From contig NW_020853535.1 of the NCBI RefSeq assembly GCF_000972845.2, positions 620,001 through 684,000 on the forward strand: 64,000 nt of DNA, read 5' to 3'. The translations under genes and the position numbers were made by a program. Below the pieces are notes generated by a model. The model was not told the DNA's origin. It searched no databases and saw nothing but the letters and a program-made list of their open reading frames with translations. The stretch comes from Larimichthys crocea. Taxonomy: Eukaryota > Chordata > Actinopteri > Sciaenidae. Positions 54,001 to 64,000 of the stretch are shown here, piece after piece. Position 1 is the first letter of the stretch. Each line of letters begins with the position of its first letter.

Positions 54001-54841
54001 TAAATGCTGTTATGTATACGGAGGAATGTTTAGGCCTCTGAGTATCTGCAGCATTTTTACTTGGAGGCCTGTTTGGGTGCAAACAGAGGACTTCCATACA
54101 CTTCACTCGCGGTGCAGAGAGTTATTCATCTCATAAAGCAAGCTAAACAGGTGATAAAAATGATAAAGTGCTGTGATAAACAGGGAAACGCGACACAAAC
54201 AAGTGCAGATGAGGAGAGAAAGCATCACATGGCTCATTGAGTCACATTAAAAACTTTAATTTTCTATGCGTGCTGCTCTTTTACTCTTTTAGAGCAGATT
54301 CCACTAAAATGAAATGTGATTTATTGTTAGCTGACAGAGATCATTCACAACACCTCAAAAAGTCAAATGTTCAAGAAAAGAATATTTTTGGAACATCAAG
54401 ATTAACAAATTTCATCAAGATCTGGAGAAACAAGGTGAGTGCCCAGGTCAGGTTGTGCAAGCAGCAAGGTGAACTGTAATGTGACACAGATGAAGATAAT
54501 AGGAGAGATGTCTGGAGTTCAATCACACCTCGCGAGTGAAGACTGATATGTTAAAGACACGAAGAGTAATTAATCTTTTGACTTTAACAATAGAGCTGTC
54601 AATCATATTTGTCTCATATTACATCTCACTGACTGAAAAAAATATCCAGACGGCTTTACTGCTGCAGCCATGTGACTGTTGCTGCTGCCTGCACACTGAA
54701 GTGAAGTCAGCAACAAATCACGTTCTTAGAAAATAAGAATGTTGCATATTAGAAAAGAAAAGTTGATCCCTCAAACTCTTGAAGTACATCAAACCTATCT
54801 AGAGGCAGTGTTTTGTTTGTTCGTTGCTTGACTCATGTTCT

Positions 54842-54877
54842 GTAGAGTCCTCTAAATCTGACACGCTGGACCTTTAA
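54842..54877. repeat. Family C transposon-like terminus ending TTAA
   Basis: About 28 of 36 bases match the terminus at 14173-14213 in the same orientation, ending in CCTTTAA. Confidence 0.4.
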
Positions 54878-57035
54878 AGTCATAAAAACACAAGAACTCA
54901 TGCAGTGAAACTGAACAGACTGTTTTGCATTTTCTTTTTTCCGTTTATGGGACATAGAGATAAAGATGTTTTCCACCCACACGTTGACAGGCCTGGGTGG
55001 AGCGGAGGATGGATGAAACAGGTAGGGTCCAGATTTTGATGACTTTGTGTGAGATTCCCTAACGTGCCCCCCTCCTGTATCATACGTTATATAACTGTAC
55101 CGCAGTCTGCAGAGCTCCTCTAGCACCTGCTAACCCAGCTGGACTTTCTCACTCCTCCAGAGACACAAATCAACTGTCAAATCAACTCACTTAAAATGCA
55201 GTAAAACTTGTCATGACACAAACAAAAAAAAGGACAAGCAGTGGTATGAGGAACTCTGAAACAGAATAGTGTCTCATTTTTTCTAACGATCCAAAAGTTA
55301 TTAATTTAGTAACAGATCCGTAGGCTAACCCGGCCTGCAGGTCCTGTGAGATCTGCAGCAGGTGCCTGTTTTTACATGTTGTTTTGTTTTCCATCTCAGT
55401 TGCAACACAACTGTAGGTGGACCTGCTCTTATGCAAAGTCATGATTGTATAGTGATTTATGTATAGCACAGAACAAGGTGCTGTCCAGTGTTTGACAGAG
55501 CTCTGCTATTAGCATCTGCTCAACATTTATGAAAATCACTAGAGAAAGTTAACCAGTCAGAACTGATTATGAGTGGAAACGTATTTGAATAAACTGTCCT
55601 ATAAGCAAAACAACAACACCCCAGTGGCCTCATTTGTGCAGGAGCCTCAGGTTAGTTTGGTAAGTCCAATAACTGTCGGTCATAGAGGGTCAGTGGTGCC
55701 AAACATGGCCTCTCAGTGGATTCACACCTAACTGAGACCAGGTCAGATCATATGATGGATGAACAGTGAAGACCATCATGTAAATATAACTGCACTGGTC
55801 TGATCAAACACCAACAATAATACTGTAACATTATCATCTTTATTTATGTGAACTACTATTACAAGCCAGTTCTTCCTCCATTTGTTTGCTGTGTGAAAAA
55901 AACATGATCAGCAACAATAAAGTCTTTGTTTAGTCGCCCTTGAGCACCAGAGCTGGTAATTACAGGTTCACTACTTTATCTGTGTGATGGTGGATTTAAA
56001 AAGAATCCAGTGATGAGAATCTGATTCAGAAGAAGCATGTGATCTGAGAAGAAGTAAGATTTGAGAACTGTTGTGGGGCGGACATGTTCATTTGATGTTA
56101 ATGAACGGAGCTTTGGAAAAACAATCCCAACCTCCATAGTCAAATCTATTTTTTTTTTTTTTTTCCAAGTGGGGAATCCCAAATAACAATAAGTAAATTT
56201 CCCCATGGTGGCGGTGGTAAAGTATATCTAATCTAAACACAGAATTAGATCTTTCTGTGTCCCGGTGTCTCTGAGTACTCTGGTGTCCTCACACAGTCCA
56301 AAGGCATGCAGGTTTACACATGCACCCTGGATATGTGTGTGCGTGACAACTTGCACGCATGTCAATTGTTATTATGAAAAAGTGAAAGATGTTATGTCAT
56401 GACATGTCTGTTTCTGACTACAGGACTAGCCACAATACGCCACACAGGATGCATGAAGCAGTGCAGTATTAACAAATGCACACTTTATTCCCATACTTTC
56501 TACAAAAGTATACTCATTGCATGATAAGATACCTCAGTGGTCAGTGTACATTTGAACTTTCACAGTCATTTAAAAAAAAACAACTGCCTGATCTCGCTGT
56601 CTTTGGCTACAGGTTAATCGGTGACTGTAAATTGGCCAGTGTGAGTGTGGATGGTTGTTTTTCTGTGTCAGCCCTGTGATGAACTGCCTAACTGTCCTTA
56701 GTGTATTTGCGCTATAAGTTCTATGCAGAAATATTACATAACATTTGGAGCGTCCAGTTACACTATCATGTCTCTAGTCGGTCAACATAGCAGTCCTGTA
56801 GATGGAGGAGCACAGGTTAGCGTACACACTAGAACTCAATTAGTCATATGTGCTGTGTCACACTGCTCTGCCAAATACCTGCACTCATAGTAACACACAT
56901 GCACAATAAGCTGTGTTGACTCGCCACAGTTCGGTCATTTCCAAATAAAATGATAACACTCATTTAGAGATATTGGCCAAAACTAAACTGATATACATTA
57001 ATAATCTTTTTGAACTGAAACACATTTATGTTTGA

Positions 57036-57057
57036 TTTTTTTTTTTTTTTTTTTTTT
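57036..57057 (+). repeat. (T)22 homopolymer
   Basis: Ends just upstream of a family B copy at 57165. Similar runs occur at 5881-5899 (T19), 13213-13228 (T16) and 56149-56164 (T16). Confidence 0.9.
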
Positions 57058-57164
57058 GCAGTGTAGGTTCTTTTGTATCCATGTTGCTATCTGTGTTGAA
57101 AGTCTTGTGAACGCACAATGTGACCAATCGGTGACCTCCGTGGCTGTGAAGTGAAGCCTACGCG

Positions 57165-57300
57165 GAAGTGCCAAAAACTGCAGTTCCTCGAATGGTCACT
57201 TGAGGCACAAAACATATTCATCTCCATAAGCACTCATGTTAAAACGTCCAACTTCACAGCTTTGGTCTCTAAAGCTATAGTATACTGTCAGTGAGTGTGA
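57165..57300 (-). repeat. Dispersed repeat family B, inverted copy
   Basis: Plus strand reads GGAAGTGCCAAAAACTGCAG, GTCACTTGAGGC, ATCTCCATAAGC and TTTGGTCTCTAAAGCTATAG. This is the reverse complement, in reverse order, of the blocks at 46640-46855. Confidence 0.6.
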
Positions 57301-57319
57301 CTTTACGAAAAAAAAGGAG

Positions 57320-57440
57320 GATACACAACCTAAATATGAAGCTAGAGCTCAGAGACGATTAGCTTAGCATTAGTTTAGGACTGGAAACGGGGAAACAGCT
57401 ATCCTGGCTCCGTCTGAGGATTAAAATAATTGAATAAATA
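57320..57440 (+). repeat. Family A repeat, left-arm copy
   Basis: TAAATATGAAGCTAGAGC, then GATTAGCTTAGCATTAG, GGACTGGAAACGGGGAAACA and GCTATCCTGGCTC. These are in the same order as the 10.4-kb copy, but without an obvious right arm. Immediately follows a family B copy and precedes the L2-like LINE. Confidence 0.55.
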
Positions 57441-57544
57441 AATAATACATAACATATAAAGATGCTAAAGCTCATCTGATAACTTCACAGTAACAACAAG
57501 CTTTAGAGGTGTTGTTAGATGAAGTTTATTAACTTTGGACAGCA

Positions 57545-58280
57545 CTGGACTCCTCAGGATCCTGTTTGTGGATTTCAGTTCTGCTTTTTAACACCAGCCT
57601 CTCGGCTCTGCTTCAGGACAAACTGTCCCAGCTGAGTGTGCCTGACTCCACCTGCAGGTGGATGATAGGCTCCCTGTCTGACAGGAAGCAGCATGTGAAG
57701 CTGGGGAAACATGTCTCCGACTCCCAGACTGTCAACACCAGACAGCTGTACCTCCAGTCATCAGTCCATCGAACTCTTGAATGACACCCTCATCGGACCC
57801 TACAGGTCTCGCACAATCGACCCTGTAGAGGCTTTCCGCTTCCTGGTAACCATCACCATGGGAACTGAACATCAGCATTCAGAAAGCCCAGCAGAGGATG
57901 CACTTCCTGCAGAATCTGAAGAAGTTCAATGTGCCAAAGACACTGATGGTGCTCTTCTACACTGCCATCTTCCTTCACCATCCGGTACGCTGCTGCCACT
58001 GCCGGCGACAGGGGCAGACTGCAGCATGTTATGCACACTGTTGAGAAAGTGATTGGCTGCAACCTTCCTTTTCTCCACGACCTGTACTCCTACAGGACCC
58101 AGAGGTGTGCAGGGAAGATTGTGGCTGACCCCTCACACCCCAGACCCAAACTCTAACTCACTCCCCTCTGGCAAGAGGCTGCAGTGTATCAGGACCAGAA
58201 CCTCACACCACAAAAACAGTTTTTTCCCATCTCCCATCTCTCTCACCTTCCACCCCAGACCCTACATGTTACATTAACGT
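57545..58280 (+). mobile_element. L2-like non-LTR retrotransposon 3' half (degenerate)
   Basis: Decayed reverse-transcriptase reading frames, broken by stops and frameshifts. Recognisable blocks: LFVDFSSAF-NTSLSAL near 57562-57610 (RT catalytic-region motif FVDFSSAFNT), SLSDRKQHVKLG near 57675-57705, QKAQQRMHFLQNLKKFNVPK and LMVLFYTAIF near 57875-57975, then IGCNLPFLHDLYS and IVADPSHP near 58050-58140. This order is typical of vertebrate L2 (Maui-type) ORF2 C-termini. The segment between the first two and the third block is shortened. Edges are approximate. Confidence 0.75.
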
Positions 58281-60083
58281 AGGATCTACTACTGACTCTC
58301 TGTGTTACATTAACACACACCTTTTCTTTAACATCTTTTGGACTGCCTTATTTTGATAAATATCTTCCACACCTGTGAACCCTTGCACATTACCTGTCCA
58401 CATGACCTATTTCTTATATTTTTACTTACTGTTTGTTATACAGTTTGTTATCCAATAACACCAAGACAAAATCCTGGTATGTGAAAAATTATTCGGTAAC
58501 AAGTCTGATTCAGCTGTTGATTCTTAAAGTCAGCCTTCTCTCTAACTCGTCACAGGAAAGATGTCACAACTTTTCCTTTCAAGGCGTTTTCCTCTAAATT
58601 AAGTCTTAGTTACTTAGTTATTTTTGATCATGACCATTTCCTGAACCCGTTTTGACTCAGACATTAAGACTGATGTGTTTAATTGATCTCGTCACATGTG
58701 ACCCTTTAACAACCCTCTGCTCGCCTTTTCACCTCTGCAGAGATCTTACTTGTCTTCTGACCACCATGAACGCCTCTGAGCTTTCTTAATAACGTTTCAT
58801 CATTACAGCAATTTTCTTTGTAAGGCTGGGGTATTGTGGAGTTAGGAGAGGGTGGAGGAAACAGGACTTGATGTCAAATCCTATTCATAGTCATTTTAAA
58901 TCGCCCTGTCTTAGAATACCTTCCAGTTCTTACTTTGGTGGGAAAATAGTTTTTCTCATACAGACTGCATCAGTATTGTCCTTCATAAAACTCCAGAATA
59001 ATTTGTTTTATACCACCCAGAGAAAAGAACAACACAACTCAAAACTCAGAGCAGCTTGTTTTCATTTTTTTAGATGCTGTTTTAAATCCACATTTGGTGA
59101 ATTATGGACTGTAGAAACACTATTTACATTCTATGCTGCTTGTGGACATTCCTGAAACTGTTTCTTACTCTAGATGACGCCTTGTGGTGCCGCCTCTTCC
59201 CAGCATTAGACAACTTTCTCGTTGCCTCTTCACCTCTATCAGCAGACAGGAAACTGTCACAGCAAAGGCATTTCATTACACTTCCTGTGTTACCATACTG
59301 AGACAAAAACACAAACGCACAGACCAGATAGAATCCAAAAGGTTATCACATACTGACACTCAGCAAATGTTTGAAAAATGTATGTCCAACCTGCATGATC
59401 TTTGTTTTAAGGGAAGAAAAGACACTGACTAAGAGATCAGTCATATGCCCACAAAAAGCTGATGCTCTTTCAATGACACTCATGAACTGAAACGCTGTGT
59501 CAAAATCTAAGCTATTCTAAACACTGTGATAACATCTCATGCTCAACAGGTTTATTGACAAGTAGGTTTTCACACATAAGTCTTGGTGTTTTGGTGCATA
59601 ACAAACACTAGAAGATACACAATAATGTAGAAAAGAGCTGTACAGTTTTGTGCAGGAACGTGTATTCACCAAGTACATTCTATCATAAATATGTGCAGTC
59701 AGCTAAAACATCAGAGGTGAGAAGGCCAATGACAGTCCAGAGTCATTATATCGAAATGATGCAATGTCCCCAAAAGTGATCCCTCTCTAAATACTATCAG
59801 CTACATTATGTTCTTGTAATCGCGGAGACAGACTGGTCATTCTGACACTAGAAAACGACCTAACTCTGTCTCTGTCTGTCTCTGGTCTGGTTTATGTTAG
59901 AGGAAATAAAAAAGCACCAAAGTGCACGCAGCACACGTACACAGCACGTTTATGCTATTGCTCAGCATAATGTACAGATTAATCGCAGCTCTGCAGCATC
60001 ATGAAAGTTCTGGAAAATGTAGAAAAATGTCTATGTCTCTCCAAGACGTGGTGACACTATCAAAACTCTTGTAATATTCAACA

Positions 60084-60084
<1 letters not shown>

Positions 60085-60125
<41 letters not shown>
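60085..60125 (+). repeat. (TG)20 microsatellite
   Basis: About 41 bp of TG in the downstream desert. Confidence 0.95.
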
Positions 60126-60127
<2 letters not shown>

Positions 60128-61538
60128 CCTCTTAATCCTCTCAGTCGCTGCAGCTCTGCTAATTCCTGTGCCACATCGTGCCCTAACTTTACCCTGGACT
60201 GTGAACTGACTGTGCCCTTTATTCCATTTTTTCCCCCCTCCCCGCTGGTTCTGTGAGACTTTCCGGCTCGATTTGTGTTTTCAGAGCTACACTATCATGC
60301 ACAAGTACACAAACACACATGTACTGGCCCACAAAGCCAAACAGCTGGAGCCATGTGAGTAGTGAAACTGAGATAACTAACTTCACAGTTTTACCTCTTT
60401 GTCAGGACACAAGTAGTCATGATGATGCAAGCCGGGGCTCAGTTATAATCTAAACATGTCTTAGCATCAGAAATGAGCTGAAGCTAATCAGACTGCTATA
60501 ATATATTCTTAAATCATATCACTAAACTGTAATTGCAATTAGACAATCATTACTAAGGCAGGCATTTGTAACCCAACATGTGGACAGCACTGTGTTTATT
60601 GGAATGAAAAGAATAGAATATTAATGTAATTAATCAACTACTTGCGATACTATTATTTATTATTATTTATGACACATTTACCTTCACTTTATGTCACATA
60701 TGAATTGTTTTTCGAAAAAGAGCCATCCAGCAGAGGCGAACAGGGAGTCAGCAGGTTCACAGGACTGACTGAGGTCTATCCTGGGTGGAAAGTTTTTGGA
60801 GAGCAAGAAGAGCGATCTCCCCTCCCCTCCGGGGCCCCTAAGGCTAACGTGATCCCCCATTTGTGCCCCTGTCATAAAGAATGCGCCCGCTAAACCACTT
60901 TCCCACCACTAAGAGGATTACTAAGGTAATGCTCCTGAATCAAGAGATGCTCCGGCACATCTAGACATTGGGAAACTGAATTTAATAATCCATGTAGAAA
61001 GCCGGAGTGAGATTTTACCCCGTGGGTCAAACTGCTGACCTTACCTGGACATTTTGGCTTAGAGATGCTAGATAGCTAGTCATCTAGACCGGTTTTGAGC
61101 GAAGAAGGAAACTGAAGTTGGTTTTGATTACAACCTTACAATGTGCTTGTGTCTCGTGTGTCTCTCCTCTGTTACACATCACTTCATCAGAAATATCTTT
61201 TTCGCCTGGCAGTAAAGATCCTCATCTGAAGGATGTGAGATACAGAAGTTCATTGCCCTCACAAGCCACCAGCAAGAGTCACTTATCCATAAAAGGGACT
61301 TGATCCTTTACTGGCTTCCGTAACTTATACGTTTTGAACATTTGTTTGCTTCTTATTGTCCTTACCACATGGTGGATACTTTGATTAAAACAAAACTTCA
61401 TAAACCAGGAAGAACGAAGCATGGGGAAGTTACTTTTTTAATAAAGCGATGATCAGTTTGCCAAAGTAGTGCTTTCAACACATGGACCACCTGGGTCAAG
61501 TATGCAGTAATACTGGTGACTTCCCCGACACTGTAGAC

Positions 61539-62537
61539 CAGACATGTCAAACTCAGGCCCGCGGGCCAATTTTGGCCCGCACTACAATTATATTTGGCCC
61601 GCGAGATGATTTCAAATATGTATTACATCTGGCCCGCCGGCCCGTTATACAGCGCACGTACCGCTAATACTACAATTCCCACAATTCTGTCCTGGCGCGC
61701 CAGACTCCGGAGCGCGAAAACACCCCCACCTCTTGTGTTGACGCTCATTAGCAAACCTGCTATGAAGCACACGCTCAAATCCACCCCTCCCGAAAAATGG
61801 CCAAACGAAAAATAGAAAACAGAAGCTTTCAAGACAGATGGGAGACAGACTAATGACACGCTCAAGTCAAAGTATGACTCTGTGCAATTTCCACCTTACC
61901 TCCCTGACACGCTGCCTGAACTCCGTGACCAAGCTGCGCAAATGCTCTCTATGTTCGGCAGCACATATCTGTGCGAGCAACTGTTTTCGTTGATGAAAAT
62001 GAACAAAACACCACATAGGAGTCGTCTCACTGATGAACACCTTCATTCAGTCCTGAGGATTTCCTCTGCGCAGAGCCTGACTCCAGAAATTGATGCACTT
62101 GCATGTAAAAAGCGATGCCAAGTATCTGGCTTGGACCCATGTGCATCATCAGAGTAAATGGACACTGAAAAAAACTAAACTGGATAAATATTATTTTATT
62201 TACTGAAGGCATGGTCTGTTCAAAGTTGAAAGATATTTTTTTTAGGTGTTGGCCTTGATGGCCTGTGATGAAAAGATTTAGGTTACAATTAAAATGAATA
62301 AAGTTAAAGATATAGAGGCCTGATATTTATTTCATTTTTTGTTTTTATTATTTTCTTAAACCTGTTCTGGGTTCAGTTTTTAAGCAAAAATTCAATTGTA
62401 ATATATTAAAATGGTTAATACAGTAGTTTACTGTATCTCAAAGATAATAAAAACATAAATAAATGAATGAAAATTTCCCTCGACAATGTTCTTCTTTTTA
62501 ATTTTGGCCCTCTGTGAATTTGAGTTTGACACCCCTG
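61539..62537 (+). mobile_element. hAT-superfamily DNA transposon, internally deleted (non-autonomous)
   Basis: Full-length ends: 5' CAGACATGTCAAACTC and 3' end whose reverse complement is CAGGGGTGTCAAACTC, flanked by a perfect 8-bp target duplication CTGTAGAC (61531-61538 and 62538-62545). An 8-bp duplication is diagnostic of hAT. Inside, a transposase start (ATG 61797, MAKRKIENRSFQDRWETD then stop) abuts a C-terminal hATC dimerisation segment (about 61846-62157; FGSTYLCEQLFSLMK, HRSRLTDEHL) in a different frame. It resembles the Charlie-like lineage related to GTF2IRD2. At 999 bp it is much shorter than an autonomous element. Confidence 0.9.
61846..62157 (+). pseudogene. hAT transposase C-terminal remnant (hATC domain)
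   Basis: Open for about 103 codons, ending TAA at 62155-62157. It contains the hATC signature region (STYLCEQLFS, NKTPHRSRLTDEHLHSVLRI). No start or catalytic core remains: the N-terminal fragment at 61797-61853 is in another frame and the RNase-H-like core with its DDE residues is missing. Not expected to make active transposase. Confidence 0.85.
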
Positions 62538-62545
62538 CTGTAGAC

Positions 62546-64000
62546 AAACACATTTCTTCAGATGTTGTGAAGACTCAAATCGCGATGCATAAAAGAAACT
62601 TTTAGTTTCTGGTTTAATTCTTGAGTCGTGCATTTGAGCATAAGTCAGATGTTTGGCAAGATATTAAAAATGCATATCGCCTGCACAAGTTTTAATAAAC
62701 TAAGTTTCTGCCTAGAACCAGAGATGATGATAAAATGTTGCCATAGTGAAGAAAGTGAAGGACTGACTTTTCATTTTAACATGCTTTACCCGCATTAATA
62801 TCTGAGCTAACATTGGCATGGGAGTCTGTCTGGAAGATTAAACTGTGATTGTGACATTTAAGGCAAGTCTGCTAGAGCTCAGTCCAAACTGGTGCAGAGG
62901 ATCTAGTGGTGGTTGTTGGACTTTTCCCACTGTGTTAGGAGGTCGTGTTTAACTAAGGACTGTTTACGTAGCGACTCTGATCCTGTCGCAGGCCTCACCT
63001 CCGATCAGGATCAACCATGCCTCTGTGTGAGTGTGTTTCTGTGCGAGCGACATGACAAGGTTTCGAAAAAATAACTCACTTCCTCTTTGGCGGCTTGTTT
63101 GCTTTTCAGTCTGATGGCCACCAGCTTCCTTTGTGTTGCCAGCGTCAAACAGCAGTTGCATTCACACCCTCAATGCCCACAAAAAAGAGCACAGACACAC
63201 ACACACACACATGCATTCACACCTACAAAACAAGGAATGTAAGATGAAAACAACAGTAATCAGAGAAAATTCAACAGTTCTGGAGAATAAAGTGTAAAAT
63301 CTACATGAATCTTTGTCTTTCATGTGAAGTGAATTTTGATTTTTTTTATTATTAACAAAATCAACTACAAATACATTTATTTTTATTCTAGTAAAAGTCA
63401 CCAAAATCTTCTGTTTGGCAGTACAGAAACACATTATTTCTTCCCTGGTGGCTCATCATGAGCCAGACTCCATTCTGATTCCAGCAGTGTCTCCATCATA
63501 CTCTTCTCTCTTAGTAGAAATAACCCATTTACCTCTCACATACATGACCCCTACAGATCTTCACATTAACTTTTGGCTCACACGTCGAGCCAGTGACGAA
63601 AAACTCAACGACCTTTTATTTTCCTAATAAAGCGTGGCCGAACATGAGATCTCCTCCTTGTCCATCTATATTGTAATAAAGATCCTCCTTAGAGGTTAAC
63701 TGTTCCAAGAACATTCACAGTGGGGATGGGGTGAGCAAGGTTGAGGAGCAAGAAAATCCCCAGTCTAAAGTCAGGGAAAATGAAAAGTTAATAAGTATAG
63801 GCTTGGGGGGAGGTGGGCATGTGGGGAGCGGTGGTGTTAGTGATCTGGTCCAGACTCAGCAGGGGGGCTTGGTGGGAGACTGGCGTGGTTAAATATGATG
63901 TCCTGAGAGGTATTCATATGGCCAGTGGGCAATGGATTTAGAATAAAAAATGGACGGCTGCAGGGAAAATGATTAGCTTTGGGGGTCGATGGGTTGAGTG
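62546..64000. other. No feature recognised
   Basis: Sequence after the hAT element. I see a short CA tract near 63195-63212 and nothing else supportable. Confidence 0.6.

Larger units (their letters stand above)
41306..61530. other. Downstream gene desert
   Basis: About 20 kb with no recognisable exon on either strand. Contents are repeats only: interspersed fragment (41.9 kb), family A (44.1, 57.3 kb), family B (46.7, 57.2 kb), RT scrap (50.0 kb), family C end (54.8 kb), L2-like LINE (57.5 kb) and microsatellites. In mammals SLC38A2 and AMIGO2 flank SLC38A4; neither is visible here. Confidence 0.6.

Overview
The window is vertebrate nuclear DNA, almost certainly from a teleost and probably a spiny-rayed (acanthomorph) fish. 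The reasons are one widely spaced multi-exon gene with GT-AG introns, abundant (CA/TG)n and (AT)n microsatellites, and degraded interspersed repeats of types I associate with fish genomes. The clade is an inference from repeat style and from one protein. There is no prokaryotic gene organisation, CRISPR array, tRNA or rRNA that I can see.

One protein-coding gene is supported: a complete plus-strand slc38a4 orthologue (SNAT4, a System A type neutral amino acid transporter of the SLC38/AAAP family). I assembled 15 coding exons (21874-21998 up to 38076-38180). All junctions are GT-AG and all phases agree. They give 1,644 nt including the stop codon, or 547 residues, the length I recall for human SNAT4. 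A non-coding first exon with its own TATA-like and inverted CCAAT signals lies at about 18375-18487. The 3' UTR is about 3.1 kb and ends at an AATAAA at 41279-41284. A weaker candidate for an alternative first exon ends at 7255.

Layout: 1-7.0 kb, gene-free with two notable hairpins and an AT-rich fold-back repeat. 7.0-18.3 kb, upstream flank with the candidate alternative exon, a triple DR1 nuclear-receptor half-site array and repeat copies. 18.3-41.3 kb, slc38a4; intron 13 (6 kb) is the largest coding-region intron and collects microsatellites, and the 3' UTR carries a repeat copy and a perfect stem-loop. 41.3-64 kb, a gene desert with transposon remains: a LINE reverse-transcriptase scrap (50.0-50.3 kb), an L2-like LINE 3' half (57.5-58.3 kb), two dispersed repeat families present in opposite orientations, and an intact-ended, internally deleted hAT transposon with a perfect 8-bp target-site duplication (61531-62545).

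No undescribed multi-gene system is visible. The most checkable observations are the hAT deletion derivative, the recurring fold-back repeat family (one copy inside the slc38a4 3' UTR), the nested palindrome at 3293-3360, ATF4-type motifs in slc38a4 intron 1, and the DR1 array. Most other open reading frames in the window are short, unrelated to known families as far as I can tell, and treated as chance.
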